From JBDRHL01 sp043816955 (lineage in GTDB: Bacteria > Planctomycetota > Phycisphaerae > Sedimentisphaerales > CAYZTY01), in assembly GCA_043816955.1 (NCBI GenBank), contig JBDRHL010000047.1, forward strand, positions 1 through 38,015: 38,015 bases of DNA, in the 5' to 3' direction. Below the pieces are notes generated by a model. That model worked only from the letters and a program-made list of their open reading frames with translations. It searched no databases and was not told the DNA's origin. Below, in pieces: positions 25,320-33,580 of this stretch; the stretch's first letter is position 1, and every line of letters starts with the position of its first letter. Made by a program: the position numbers and the translations under genes.

Positions 25320-27281
25320 ATGTGCTTGCTTGATTGGATCATTACCATTTCGCTGTTTATTGCCCTTGGCGCAATGGCCCGCTTCACAAAAAAATATACA
25401 AGGAGTGTAGCCGATTTTCTCGCCGCCAACCGATGTTCTGGCCGATACATCATCTGCATCGGCGAGGGAATGGCTGCTTTGGGGGCTCTGTCGGTCATAC
25501 TCCAGATGGAGATGACTTACAGCGTTGGTTTTGCAGGACAGTGGTGGAACTGCATAAGCATGCCCATAGGGCTGGTAATGATGCTCACAGGATTTGTTAT
25601 CTACAGATACCGCCAAACACGTGCAATGACTCTGGCCCAATTCTTTGAGATACGCTACAGCAGAAACTTCAGAATCTTTGCAGGTATTCTCGCTTTTACT
25701 GCCGGTGTAATTGTTTTTGGTATTTTTCCCGCCACCGGCGCAAACTTTTTTATCCGATATTGCGGACTGCCGCATCACATGGGCCCTATCCCGACCTTCC
25801 CTGTCGTGGTAGTCATTTTGCTGGCCGTCTCATATTACTTTATATTTGTCGGGGGACAGGTTTCTGTTATAGTTACCGATTTCCTACAGGGCATGTTCAC
25901 CAATTTCGTACTGCTTGCTATCCTTATGGTCGTGTTGTACAAGTTCAGAATTGCCGATATTTTTGACAGTCTACTTGCCGCACCGAAGGGCCAGTCAATG
26001 GTTAATCCTTTTGATCTTGAGAAACATGAAGGTTTTACTGTCTGGTTTTTTGTCATTTTCATAATTCTGAAACTTTATGTACATAGAAGCTGGCAGGGTG
26101 AACAGGCCTACCAGTGTGCTGCCACAAATGCACATGAGGCGAGAATGGCCGGAATCTGCTCGGACTTTCGCTGGTGGGCTTTCTGGGCAAGCCTTATGCT
26201 GCTTCCCCTTTGTGCCTATACTTTAATGAATCATCCGGAATACCACAAGCAGGCTACCCAAATTCAGCAAGTCCTTGACAAGATTGACAACGAGCAGGTA
26301 CGTCACCAGATGATTACACCGGTTGCGATGACTACTTTTGTACCGACCGGATTACTCGGGGCATTTGCTGCTGCAATGTTCGCCGCTTTTATCAGCACAA
26401 GTAACACGCAAATGCACTCATGGGGAAGTACCCTGGTTCAGGATGTGTTAATGCCGCTGTATAAAAAACCACTCTCCGCCCGGCAACACCTCAAATGGCT
26501 GCGATTGTCTATTTTTGGTGTCGCCGCGTTTGCATTTCTTTTTAGTTGTTTCTTCCGCCAAACACAGCGGCTTCAGTTATTTCTTATGATCACTGCTCAA
26601 ATTTTTCTGGCAGGCGCCGGTTCCACTGTCATTGGAGGTCTTTACTGGAAAAGAGGCACTACTGCCGCTGCATGGTCGGCCATGATAACCGGAGCGATTC
26701 TTTCAATTTCAGGTTTAGTGCTCGAATTACTGTGGAAAAGTGCTTACGACAAAAGCTTTCCAATTGATTTTAAGTGGATGACGGCTATCAGTTCCGGTGG
26801 TGCCATATTATCTTATATTCTTGTCTCACTGTTGGGTAAACGGTCGGTGTTCAACATGGACCGGATGCTACACAGAGGCAAATATACTCTGGAGCAAGAG
26901 TATGAAAGTGGTGCGGGTGTCGAAGCTAAGTCTGAATGGAGCTTCAAAAAACTCTTTGGATATACTGATGATTTTACTGTCGGAGATAAAATTATTTGCG
27001 CGTGTTTAATCTTCAAAAACATGCTGTTTTTCACCGTAGTTATTGTTGTAACTCTAATTGCTTTGTCCCACGGCCTGTCGGATAATGGGTGGGCTCAATG
27101 TCATTATTATATGCTGTTGTTTAGCATCTTAGTAGGCCTTGCCTCGGCGGTTTGGCTGACAATTGGAGGCTTCCGGGATCTGAAGAGGCTGTTTGAAAGA
27201 CTCCGGACTGCGGAAAGGAATGAATTTGACGACGGCAGAGTAATAGACCACTATAACCTTGATAAGAATAATTCAAAGTAA
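25320..27281 (+). CDS. sodium/solute symporter family (SSS) transporter, copy 2
   Basis: The 653-residue protein aligns with the previous gene's product from end to end, including RSVADFLAANRCSGRYIICI, HSWGSTLVQDVLMPL and the C-terminal WSFKKLFGYTDDFTVGDKII, so the two are tandem duplicates that have diverged. It starts 15 bases after the stop of copy 1; the ribosome site is weak (AAAGAG), suggesting translational coupling. The substrate-contacting regions differ in places (for example YSVGFAGQWWNCISMP against YNVGFASQWWGFFSYP). Two related products, such as mono- and disaccharide or two epimers, might therefore be imported. Specificity cannot be predicted from the sequence. Confidence 0.92.
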   Translation: MCLLDWIITISLFIALGAMARFTKKYTRSVADFLAANRCSGRYIICIGEGMAALGALSVILQMEMTYSVGFAGQWWNCISMPIGLVMMLTGFVIYRYRQTRAMTLAQFFEIRYSRNFRIFAGILAFTAGVIVFGIFPATGANFFIRYCGLPHHMGPIPTFPVVVVILLAVSYYFIFVGGQVSVIVTDFLQGMFTNFVLLAILMVVLYKFRIADIFDSLLAAPKGQSMVNPFDLEKHEGFTVWFFVIFIILKLYVHRSWQGEQAYQCAATNAHEARMAGICSDFRWWAFWASLMLLPLCAYTLMNHPEYHKQATQIQQVLDKIDNEQVRHQMITPVAMTTFVPTGLLGAFAAAMFAAFISTSNTQMHSWGSTLVQDVLMPLYKKPLSARQHLKWLRLSIFGVAAFAFLFSCFFRQTQRLQLFLMITAQIFLAGAGSTVIGGLYWKRGTTAAAWSAMITGAILSISGLVLELLWKSAYDKSFPIDFKWMTAISSGGAILSYILVSLLGKRSVFNMDRMLHRGKYTLEQEYESGAGVEAKSEWSFKKLFGYTDDFTVGDKIICACLIFKNMLFFTVVIVVTLIALSHGLSDNGWAQCHYYMLLFSILVGLASAVWLTIGGFRDLKRLFERLRTAERNEFDDGRVIDHYNLDKNNSK

Positions 27282-27346
27282 TCGGTTAGCAACAACGGAG
27301 CAGCTATGTATGCCGTATTCAGATTGTGACATTTAAGGGATAAATT

Positions 27347-28813
27347 ATGTCTATAGGGAATGATAGAAGGGGAATCAGTAAAGGAAACTTTCAATTGCTG
27401 GATGAAAGCCAACTGGAGTTGATTCATCAAGCCAGCCTTGAAATACTGAATGATATAGGTGTGGTGGTAAAGAGCAAAAAGGCTTTAGATGTTCTCGAAG
27501 GGGCAGGCTGTAGGGTCAATAGGGCCGAAGAGAGAGTTTTTGTGTCTGATACGATTGTCAAGAAAGCCCTCGAGACTGTTCCCCATAAGATTGTCCTGTA
27601 CGCGAGAAAGCCGGAGAATAATGTGGTTCTGGATGGAAGGCGCATGTTTGTGATAAGCGGCGCATCGGCATTAAATGTTATAGACCTTGAAGGTAACAAG
27701 CGTTCCCCGACAATGCAAGATTTGTACAATTTTATTCGTCTTCATGATTCGCTACGAAGTGTAGATATTATCTGTCCTATGGTATATCCGGCCAATATAG
27801 AAGCTGAGAAAGCCGAAACGGTGATGTCCGGAATGGTTATGAAGTATTCAACGAAACACTGCCAGTTCTGGGCTCAGGACGGAACCGGAGTGGACAGCCA
27901 TTTTAAGATGGCTGTTGCCATTTATGGAAATGAAAAGGATGCCCGCCAGAAGCCGCTTTTTGGTGAGTGCATAGATTTGATCAGTCCATTGCTTCAGCCT
28001 CCCGACATGGTAGAGGCGCTCATGAAAGGAGCAGAATTGAGTGTGCCGCTGTACATAGAGACTTGTGCGGTTATGGGAGCGACCAGTCCTGTTACTCTAG
28101 CCGGTACCGTGGCTCAGTCAAACGTGAACGTTTTGTGCGGTCTGGTGCTGGCACAGTTGATTAATCCAGGAACACCCTGTATCTACTCAACAGCTTCAGG
28201 TGTTATGGATATGACCAGCGGCAACTACAGTTCTGCGGCACCTGAGACGAATTTAGTTCAGGTAGCGACAGCGCAGTTGGCTCATTTCTATGGACTTCCG
28301 TGCAATGCTGGGTGTGGAATTGATGCCAAGATCGTAGATGAGCAGGGAGCCTATGAAAGAACGTTCCAGAACACCGTTTGTACGCTGGGAGGAGTGGATA
28401 TCATTCATCAAGCAGTGGGATCAGTTGAAATGATGAACACGGCAAGTTATGAACAGTGTGTTTTAGATGATGAAGTATTTCAAGCTGTGTCAAGGTTTAC
28501 AAGACCCGTTGAGATTACAAAAGAGACTATAGCTCTTGAGGCCATAGGACGTGTAAACAGTGGCGGTCGGCATTACTTTATGGATGATCATACTCTTAAC
28601 TTCGTGAGGAAGGATTTCTGGAAACCCAACATTCTTGATAGAAACAGTTACGCGGTATGGGACAGCAGCGGTAGAAAGAGTTTCAAGCAGAGGGCAAAAG
28701 AAAGAGTAGAGAATATCTTGAAGAATCATTTCCCGGAACCTGTTTCCAGTGAAGTTGGCCGGGAAATAGACAGAATTGCCGGTATTGACAGCAGCCAATA
28801 TAGGGAGAAGTGA
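27347..28813 (+). CDS. trimethylamine methyltransferase family (MttB-like) protein without pyrrolysine
   Basis: The 488-residue product matches the MttB superfamily in length and motifs: LDESQLELIHQASLEILNDI at the start, SGASALNVIDLEG, and GLPCNAGCGIDAKIVDEQGA in the region where true trimethylamine methyltransferases carry pyrrolysine. The frame has no internal TAG, so this is the non-pyrrolysine class. Characterised members of that class demethylate glycine betaine, proline betaine or carnitine, passing the methyl group to a corrinoid protein. No corrinoid protein or activating ATPase gene is in this window. The gene sits inside a sugar-type operon, so either an N- or O-methylated substrate is involved or the protein has another function. 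It is preceded by 65 bases and followed, overlapping almost immediately, by the reductase gene. Confidence 0.85.
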   Translation: MSIGNDRRGISKGNFQLLDESQLELIHQASLEILNDIGVVVKSKKALDVLEGAGCRVNRAEERVFVSDTIVKKALETVPHKIVLYARKPENNVVLDGRRMFVISGASALNVIDLEGNKRSPTMQDLYNFIRLHDSLRSVDIICPMVYPANIEAEKAETVMSGMVMKYSTKHCQFWAQDGTGVDSHFKMAVAIYGNEKDARQKPLFGECIDLISPLLQPPDMVEALMKGAELSVPLYIETCAVMGATSPVTLAGTVAQSNVNVLCGLVLAQLINPGTPCIYSTASGVMDMTSGNYSSAAPETNLVQVATAQLAHFYGLPCNAGCGIDAKIVDEQGAYERTFQNTVCTLGGVDIIHQAVGSVEMMNTASYEQCVLDDEVFQAVSRFTRPVEITKETIALEAIGRVNSGGRHYFMDDHTLNFVRKDFWKPNILDRNSYAVWDSSGRKSFKQRAKERVENILKNHFPEPVSSEVGREIDRIAGIDSSQYREK

Positions 28814-28815
28814 TT

Positions 28816-29742
28816 ATGCTTTATAGAGATTTTGGAAAAACCGGTTGGAAAGTTTCTGCGATAGGACTTGGAACCTGGAACATCGGTAATCAGTGGGGTT
28901 ATGTTGATGATACTACAGCATGGGCAACTGTTCACAAGGCCCTTGACTGCGGCATTAACCTGATCGACACCGCCGAAGAATACGGTCTGCCGCACGGCTT
29001 TTCGGAGGAACGCCTGGGAATTGCCCTGGCAGGAATCCGGCACAGGGTTTATTTGGTAAGCAAAATTGGATACTGGGGCGAAAGGTCCGGCCAGATGGTC
29101 CCCAAAACCACTGTTGACATGATCCGACTGTGCTGCCACGCCTGCCTGGGGCGTCTTCGCACCGACTGGATCGATGTCATGCTCTGTCACGAAGGCGACA
29201 TAGAAAATCCCTCCATATATCTCGAAGCTTTCGATCTGCTCAAAAAAGAGGGAAAGATACGAGCATATGGTATATCGACAGATGACATTAATGTCTTGCG
29301 AAACTTCAATATCGACGGAAATTGCAGTGTGGCTCAGTTCGGCTATTCGTTACTTAGTCCCGGTGCAGAGATTGAATTGCTGCCATATTGTCAGAAAAAT
29401 GGAATTGCAGTTGAGATTAAAGGCCCCCTTGCAAAGGGGCTTTTGTCCGGATACTATGACCATGAAACAGTATTCACTGATGAAATACGAAAGTCCTGGA
29501 ATCGTGATGGTGTGGGCAGAGGTATCTACGAAACAGCTATTGCCAGAGTCCAGCAGTTGAAAAAGATATTAAAACCTGGCGAACAGATGGTTACCGCCGC
29601 ACTTCGGTACATTATATCACACCCTGCAAATCCTGTGGCAATACCCGGAGCCAAATCACCTGAGCAGGTAATGACGAATGCCGCAGCTGGGGAACGTGTT
29701 TTGACCAGCCGGGAAATGGACAATTTGAAAGCTGTAATCTGA
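28816..29742 (+). CDS. aldo/keto reductase
   Basis: The 308-residue protein is a standard-length AKR barrel. The catalytic tetrad is visible: Asp and Tyr in LIDTAEEYGLPHGFSEERLG, Lys in VYLVSKIG and His in VMLCHEGD. It begins LYRDFGKTGWKVSAIGLGTW, typical of the family, and ends with the cofactor segment AIPGAKSPEQV. I chose ATG 28816 because GGGAG lies 8 bases before it; an in-frame GTG at 28810 overlaps the upstream stop. The enzyme probably interconverts an aldehyde or ketone group of a sugar with NAD(P)H in the cytoplasm. Close spacing to the MttB-like gene indicates cotranscription. Confidence 0.9.
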   Translation: MLYRDFGKTGWKVSAIGLGTWNIGNQWGYVDDTTAWATVHKALDCGINLIDTAEEYGLPHGFSEERLGIALAGIRHRVYLVSKIGYWGERSGQMVPKTTVDMIRLCCHACLGRLRTDWIDVMLCHEGDIENPSIYLEAFDLLKKEGKIRAYGISTDDINVLRNFNIDGNCSVAQFGYSLLSPGAEIELLPYCQKNGIAVEIKGPLAKGLLSGYYDHETVFTDEIRKSWNRDGVGRGIYETAIARVQQLKKILKPGEQMVTAALRYIISHPANPVAIPGAKSPEQVMTNAAAGERVLTSREMDNLKAVI

Positions 29743-29756
29743 CATAGGTAAGGATC

Positions 29757-30020
29757 ATGAAAACATTAGAGTGTAAACCTGATTTCCAGCGAGCCCAGGA
29801 GTGCGGGCATGCTTTCAGGGCACATGAAATAATCGATCGCTCCTGCACTATAATTTTGAGCGAAGAAAACTGAAAACACTGTCGAGCAAAGACAAACGCC
29901 TGCGGTACGATAAAGGCAATTCATGGCCGATATAAGCCGGCGTTACTTGTGTATGATGTTAAGGCTGAAAGTGAAGCCGAAGGGGTTGAACTGCTGGAAT
30001 GGCTTAAAAACAATACCTGA
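29757..30020 (+). pseudogene. remnant of a second URO-D-like gene, internal deletion and in-frame TGA
   Basis: This fills the 307-base gap between the reductase and the Gfo/Idh gene. One reading frame runs from ATG 29757 to TGA 30018 with a single TGA at 29871. The first 38 residues (MKTLECKPDFQRAQ... AHEIIDRSCTIIL) resemble the start of URO-D-like proteins with the E-I-I-D-R-P motif, here with Ser for Pro. The last part (PALLVYDVKAESEAEGVELL) resembles their C-terminal strand-helix end. The total of about 87 codons is a quarter of an intact gene, so the middle is probably deleted. The identification is by motif memory; the C-terminal match is the weaker one. Confidence 0.45.
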
Positions 30021-30049
30021 TGGTTATGATTTTTTGGGAGAGTGGGTAA

Positions 30050-31453
30050 GTGAAAACATATGTTATAGTTGGTACTGGCGGCCGGTCAATAATGTTTACA
30101 CGGGCATTGACCAGTGAGTTTGTAGCTTCGTCAAAGCTATTGGCTATTTGCGATAAAAACAAAGGTAGGCTCCAATTAACCAAAAAAAACTTAAAGAAAT
30201 GTTGTCTTGAGCTTGCGACCTATATGGACAATGATTTTGACAGAATGCTTTCGGAGCAGAATCCCAATTGCGTAATCGTGTGTACTATGGACAGTACTCA
30301 CGATGATTATATCTGTCGCTCCCTGGAGGCCGGATGCGATGTTATAACTGAAAAGCCAATGACCATCGACGAAAAGCGTTGCCAGCGGATAGTAAACACA
30401 GTCAAAAAAACCAGCAAGAGCGTTCGCGTGACGTTCAACTATCGCTATTCTCCGTCCCGCAGTCAGATTAAAGAGCTTCTAATGAGCGGAGTTATAGGTA
30501 AAATTTTATCGGTTGAGTTCAAGTGGTTATTAGACACAAATCACGGTGTCGATTATTTCAGACGGTGGCATCGCAACAAGGCAAATTCCGGCGGCCTAAT
30601 GGTTCATAAGGCGACACACCATTTCGATCTTGTTAACTGGTGGCTAAGTTCCACGCCGGAAACAGTTTTTGCCAAAGGAGATAGGCTTTTTTATAACGAG
30701 AAACAGGCAAGACGTTACGGCCTGGAAAATCACGGTGATCGCTGTCTCAATTGCTCCGTCAAGGACAAATGCAACTTTTACCTTGATATGAACAAATTTG
30801 AAACTATTAAAAAGCTTTATCTCGATTGCGAACAATATGATGGATACATTCGCGATTGTTGCGTGTTCAGCAATGATATCGACATCGAAGACTCGATAGA
30901 TGTGATAGTCGGATATAAATCTTCCGCCTTGCTCAGTTACAGTCTTTGTGCATTTAGCCCCTGGGAAGGTTATAAAGTCGAATTTAACGGAACGAGGGGC
31001 AGGCTCGAGCATTCTTGTCAGGAGTCGTCATATATCAATGGCGATGGCTGTGTCCAGGGAGCTTTTGACCCGGAGAGTGCCATAACCAGAATTTATCTGC
31101 ATTTTAAGACACCGTATTCGGTGAAGGTTAAAGAAGGCCAGGGTGGTCACGGCGGCGGAGACATTGTAATGCTCAATGACATTTTTGGTTCACCACCCAA
31201 AGATCCTTTGATGCGTTCTGCCGATTATGTCCAGGGTGCATATTCAATACTCGTAGGCGTTGCGGCAAATAAATCGATAGCCAGCGGCCGGTTAATTAAC
31301 GTAAAGGATTTAGTCAGCGGCCTGCCGGACGCGAAATTCCCGGATATGCCGGGCGAAGAAGAATACATCCCATACGTTGCTGATGCTAAGCGATACATTG
31401 ACGGCGAAAAAACAGATGCGAATGTTCCGCTCAAATTACAAAATGACAGTTAA
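30050..31453 (+). CDS. Gfo/Idh/MocA family oxidoreductase with a cysteine cluster
   Basis: The 467-residue product starts at GTG 30050, chosen because the Rossmann start (KTYVIVGTGGRS) follows at once and GGGAGAG lies upstream. The N-terminal NAD(P) domain carries the family EKP motif (VITEKPMTIDEKRC), in which the lysine takes part in hydride transfer. The substrate domain has GGLMVHKATHHFDLVNWW with the usual histidines. Residues about 229-280 contain several cysteines (HGDRCLNCSVKDKCNFY and later RDCCVF), a metal-site-like insertion known in a subset of this family. The enzyme probably oxidises a sugar hydroxyl to a ketone, a step used in 3-keto-sugar chemistry. It stops 22 bases before the isomerase-like gene. 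Confidence 0.9.
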   Translation: MKTYVIVGTGGRSIMFTRALTSEFVASSKLLAICDKNKGRLQLTKKNLKKCCLELATYMDNDFDRMLSEQNPNCVIVCTMDSTHDDYICRSLEAGCDVITEKPMTIDEKRCQRIVNTVKKTSKSVRVTFNYRYSPSRSQIKELLMSGVIGKILSVEFKWLLDTNHGVDYFRRWHRNKANSGGLMVHKATHHFDLVNWWLSSTPETVFAKGDRLFYNEKQARRYGLENHGDRCLNCSVKDKCNFYLDMNKFETIKKLYLDCEQYDGYIRDCCVFSNDIDIEDSIDVIVGYKSSALLSYSLCAFSPWEGYKVEFNGTRGRLEHSCQESSYINGDGCVQGAFDPESAITRIYLHFKTPYSVKVKEGQGGHGGGDIVMLNDIFGSPPKDPLMRSADYVQGAYSILVGVAANKSIASGRLINVKDLVSGLPDAKFPDMPGEEEYIPYVADAKRYIDGEKTDANVPLKLQNDS

Positions 31454-31475
31454 AACAATGAAAGAGAAAATACCT

Positions 31476-32810
31476 ATGTCTGAAGGAAAAATTAAAATTG
31501 GGCTTCTGACCTTTAGCCTTCCATCAGAAAGAATCGATCTTGCTAAAAAGTTTGGCAAAGATGCCGCGACATCTTTACAATCACTGGGTTTTGAACTTAT
31601 CGAAAGTGATGGACTTATATATACATCTGACGAAAGCATCACCGCTGCAGCAAAACATGCAGATATGGGGGCTTCTTGTGTAATTATGGCCCTTGGTTCA
31701 TGGATGTTTACTCCCGCTGTTGTTGATGCAGTAAGAAAAATCGATCTCCCTTTTGCCATATGGGCCGAAGATAATCCCGCTTCCTTCTCTCTCACCGCAG
31801 GCGGAATCGTTCATGGCTCATTAGATGAATTAGGTCTTAAGCACAGATTTTTTTACGGTTCTCTTCACTCAGAGGAACTATTAAAGGAAATAGCCGCATT
31901 TATAAGGGCTTGCGGTGCGGCAAAAGACCTTAAGGAAGACAAACTCTGCGTAATCGGCGGAAGAGTCAAAGGCATGTATACCACAATGGCCGATATGATA
32001 CAGATTAAAAATGTTTTCGGATTGGAAATAGAACATATAGATACTCTTCGTGTATACCTTGAGGCGAAAAAAGTTCCGATTCAGAAAGTGTCGGAAACCA
32101 TAAAATGGCTTGGTGAAGAATTCGGAAGAATCAATGTAGATCAGAAGTTTGTTGAAAAATCGGCAAGACTATATATTGCACTCAAGGATATCCTAACCAA
32201 AACCGGCTACAACATAGCTGCTATTAAGTGTCAGGATGAGTTGATAAATAATTATTCATCCTGTTGTTTACCAATCTCACTGCTCAATGATGATGGTTTT
32301 ACTGTTTCATGCGAATCTGACATTTATGCTGCTATTACCATGAGAATACTGAGCCTGGTTTCAGGAGGTGTTTCTCTTTTCGGCGATATCAATCATCTTG
32401 ACCAGAAAGAGAGAGTCTTAAGAATAGTAAACTGCGGCACAATGCCCTCGCTCATGGCCGATAACAGAAAAGATGTCGATCTCGAGCTTCAATATGAGTA
32501 TATGGGACAAGCCCGGGGAATCACAACAGCATTTTGTGTAAGAGAATCTCCCATGACGGTCGCAAGACTATGCAGAATCAAAGGCAAATTCGTCTTATTT
32601 GCTGCCGAAGGCCATACACAAAAAGTGGAGAAAGAAAGATTCAAGGAAACACGCGAAGCCTGGCCGCATGTATTTGTTAAATTGTCCTGTGACATGAAAA
32701 AGCTTATTCAAAGTTTCCGTTCAAATCATGTGCATGCATGTTTCGGAAACCACCTTGATGATTTGAAAGAATTTTGCAGCTTAAAAGATATTGAAATCTT
32801 AATTCCATAA
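31476..32810 (+). CDS. L-fucose/L-arabinose isomerase family protein
   Basis: The 444-residue product matches the fucose/arabinose isomerase-like superfamily. KIGLLTFSLPSERIDLAKKF opens the first domain, VIGGRVKGMYTTMADM the second, and the metal-binding region reads FTVSCESDIYAAITMRIL (Glu and Asp ligands), with a candidate late histidine in NHVHACFGNH. I chose ATG 31476 because the upstream extension overlaps the previous gene and lacks a ribosome site; AAAGAG gives a modest one. The family interconverts aldoses and ketoses with a divalent metal, but many members have unknown substrates. No sugar kinase or aldolase gene accompanies it here, so a classical fucose or arabinose pathway is not indicated. 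Confidence 0.85.
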   Translation: MSEGKIKIGLLTFSLPSERIDLAKKFGKDAATSLQSLGFELIESDGLIYTSDESITAAAKHADMGASCVIMALGSWMFTPAVVDAVRKIDLPFAIWAEDNPASFSLTAGGIVHGSLDELGLKHRFFYGSLHSEELLKEIAAFIRACGAAKDLKEDKLCVIGGRVKGMYTTMADMIQIKNVFGLEIEHIDTLRVYLEAKKVPIQKVSETIKWLGEEFGRINVDQKFVEKSARLYIALKDILTKTGYNIAAIKCQDELINNYSSCCLPISLLNDDGFTVSCESDIYAAITMRILSLVSGGVSLFGDINHLDQKERVLRIVNCGTMPSLMADNRKDVDLELQYEYMGQARGITTAFCVRESPMTVARLCRIKGKFVLFAAEGHTQKVEKERFKETREAWPHVFVKLSCDMKKLIQSFRSNHVHACFGNHLDDLKEFCSLKDIEILIP

Positions 32811-32824
32811 CAGTTTTGCAAAAA

Positions 32825-33580
32825 ATGCTTTCCGGAATAATATTTGATATTAAAGAGCTTGCCATTCATGATGGTCCCGGTATACGTATCACCATTTTCA
32901 TGAAAGGCTGCCCTCTTCGATGCTCATGGTGTCATAATCCTGAAGGTCTGTTGCCCCAACCTCAGGTAATCCATCGCCAGGACGGTCAGAGGCAGGCTGG
33001 AAAATGGTATACATCGAAAGAATTATCTCAAATTATTAATAAAAAAACGGATTTTTTGCGTATGAATGAGGGCGGAGTAACATTTTCAGGTGGAGAACCT
33101 TTGTCACAGGCAAAATTTATTGTGGAAGTGATAGATATGCTAAAGGAAGTACATGTATTATTGGATACCTCCGGCTATGGAAACGAAGCGGATTTTCGCC
33201 TGCTCGCTGAGCGTAGCGACCTTGTCTTCTTCGACCTTAAATTAATTGATAACAACATGCACAAAAAATATACTGGCTGTGATAATGCGACAATTCTAAG
33301 TAATTTACAGTTGCTTAGCGCATTAAATGTGCCCTTTGTGGTTCGTGTTCCACTTGTCCCCGCAGTAACCGATACCGACAAAAATCTGTCGGATATAGCC
33401 AAACTAATCAAAGATCTTCCCGGCCTGCTGCAAGTTGATCTGCTCCCCTATAATAAGGCCGCAGGAGGAAAGTACAAGGCAGTCGGAATGGAGTTTAACC
33501 CAGGCTTTGATGAGTCGTGTCAATTGAATGCAAATATTGATGTCTTCAGAAACGAAGGCCTGAAGGTTAAAGTAGTATGA
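32825..33580 (+). CDS. glycyl radical enzyme activating enzyme (radical SAM)
   Basis: The 251-residue protein carries the radical SAM cluster motif Cys-x3-Cys-x2-Cys (GCPLRCSWCHNPEG, Cys29, Cys33, Cys36), the activase signature IHDGPGIRITIFMKGC, and the S-adenosylmethionine motif VTFSGGEPL. It should generate a 5'-deoxyadenosyl radical and abstract hydrogen from the glycine of its partner, encoded immediately downstream with a 4-base ATGA overlap. Most activases of dehydratase or C-N lyase type radical enzymes have an inserted ferredoxin-like domain with eight cysteines after the first motif. Here this is absent and the protein has the short, pyruvate formate-lyase activase-like size. The start is uncertain: TTG 32816 also fits and neither has a clear ribosome site. 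Confidence 0.9.
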   Translation: MLSGIIFDIKELAIHDGPGIRITIFMKGCPLRCSWCHNPEGLLPQPQVIHRQDGQRQAGKWYTSKELSQIINKKTDFLRMNEGGVTFSGGEPLSQAKFIVEVIDMLKEVHVLLDTSGYGNEADFRLLAERSDLVFFDLKLIDNNMHKKYTGCDNATILSNLQLLSALNVPFVVRVPLVPAVTDTDKNLSDIAKLIKDLPGLLQVDLLPYNKAAGGKYKAVGMEFNPGFDESCQLNANIDVFRNEGLKVKVV

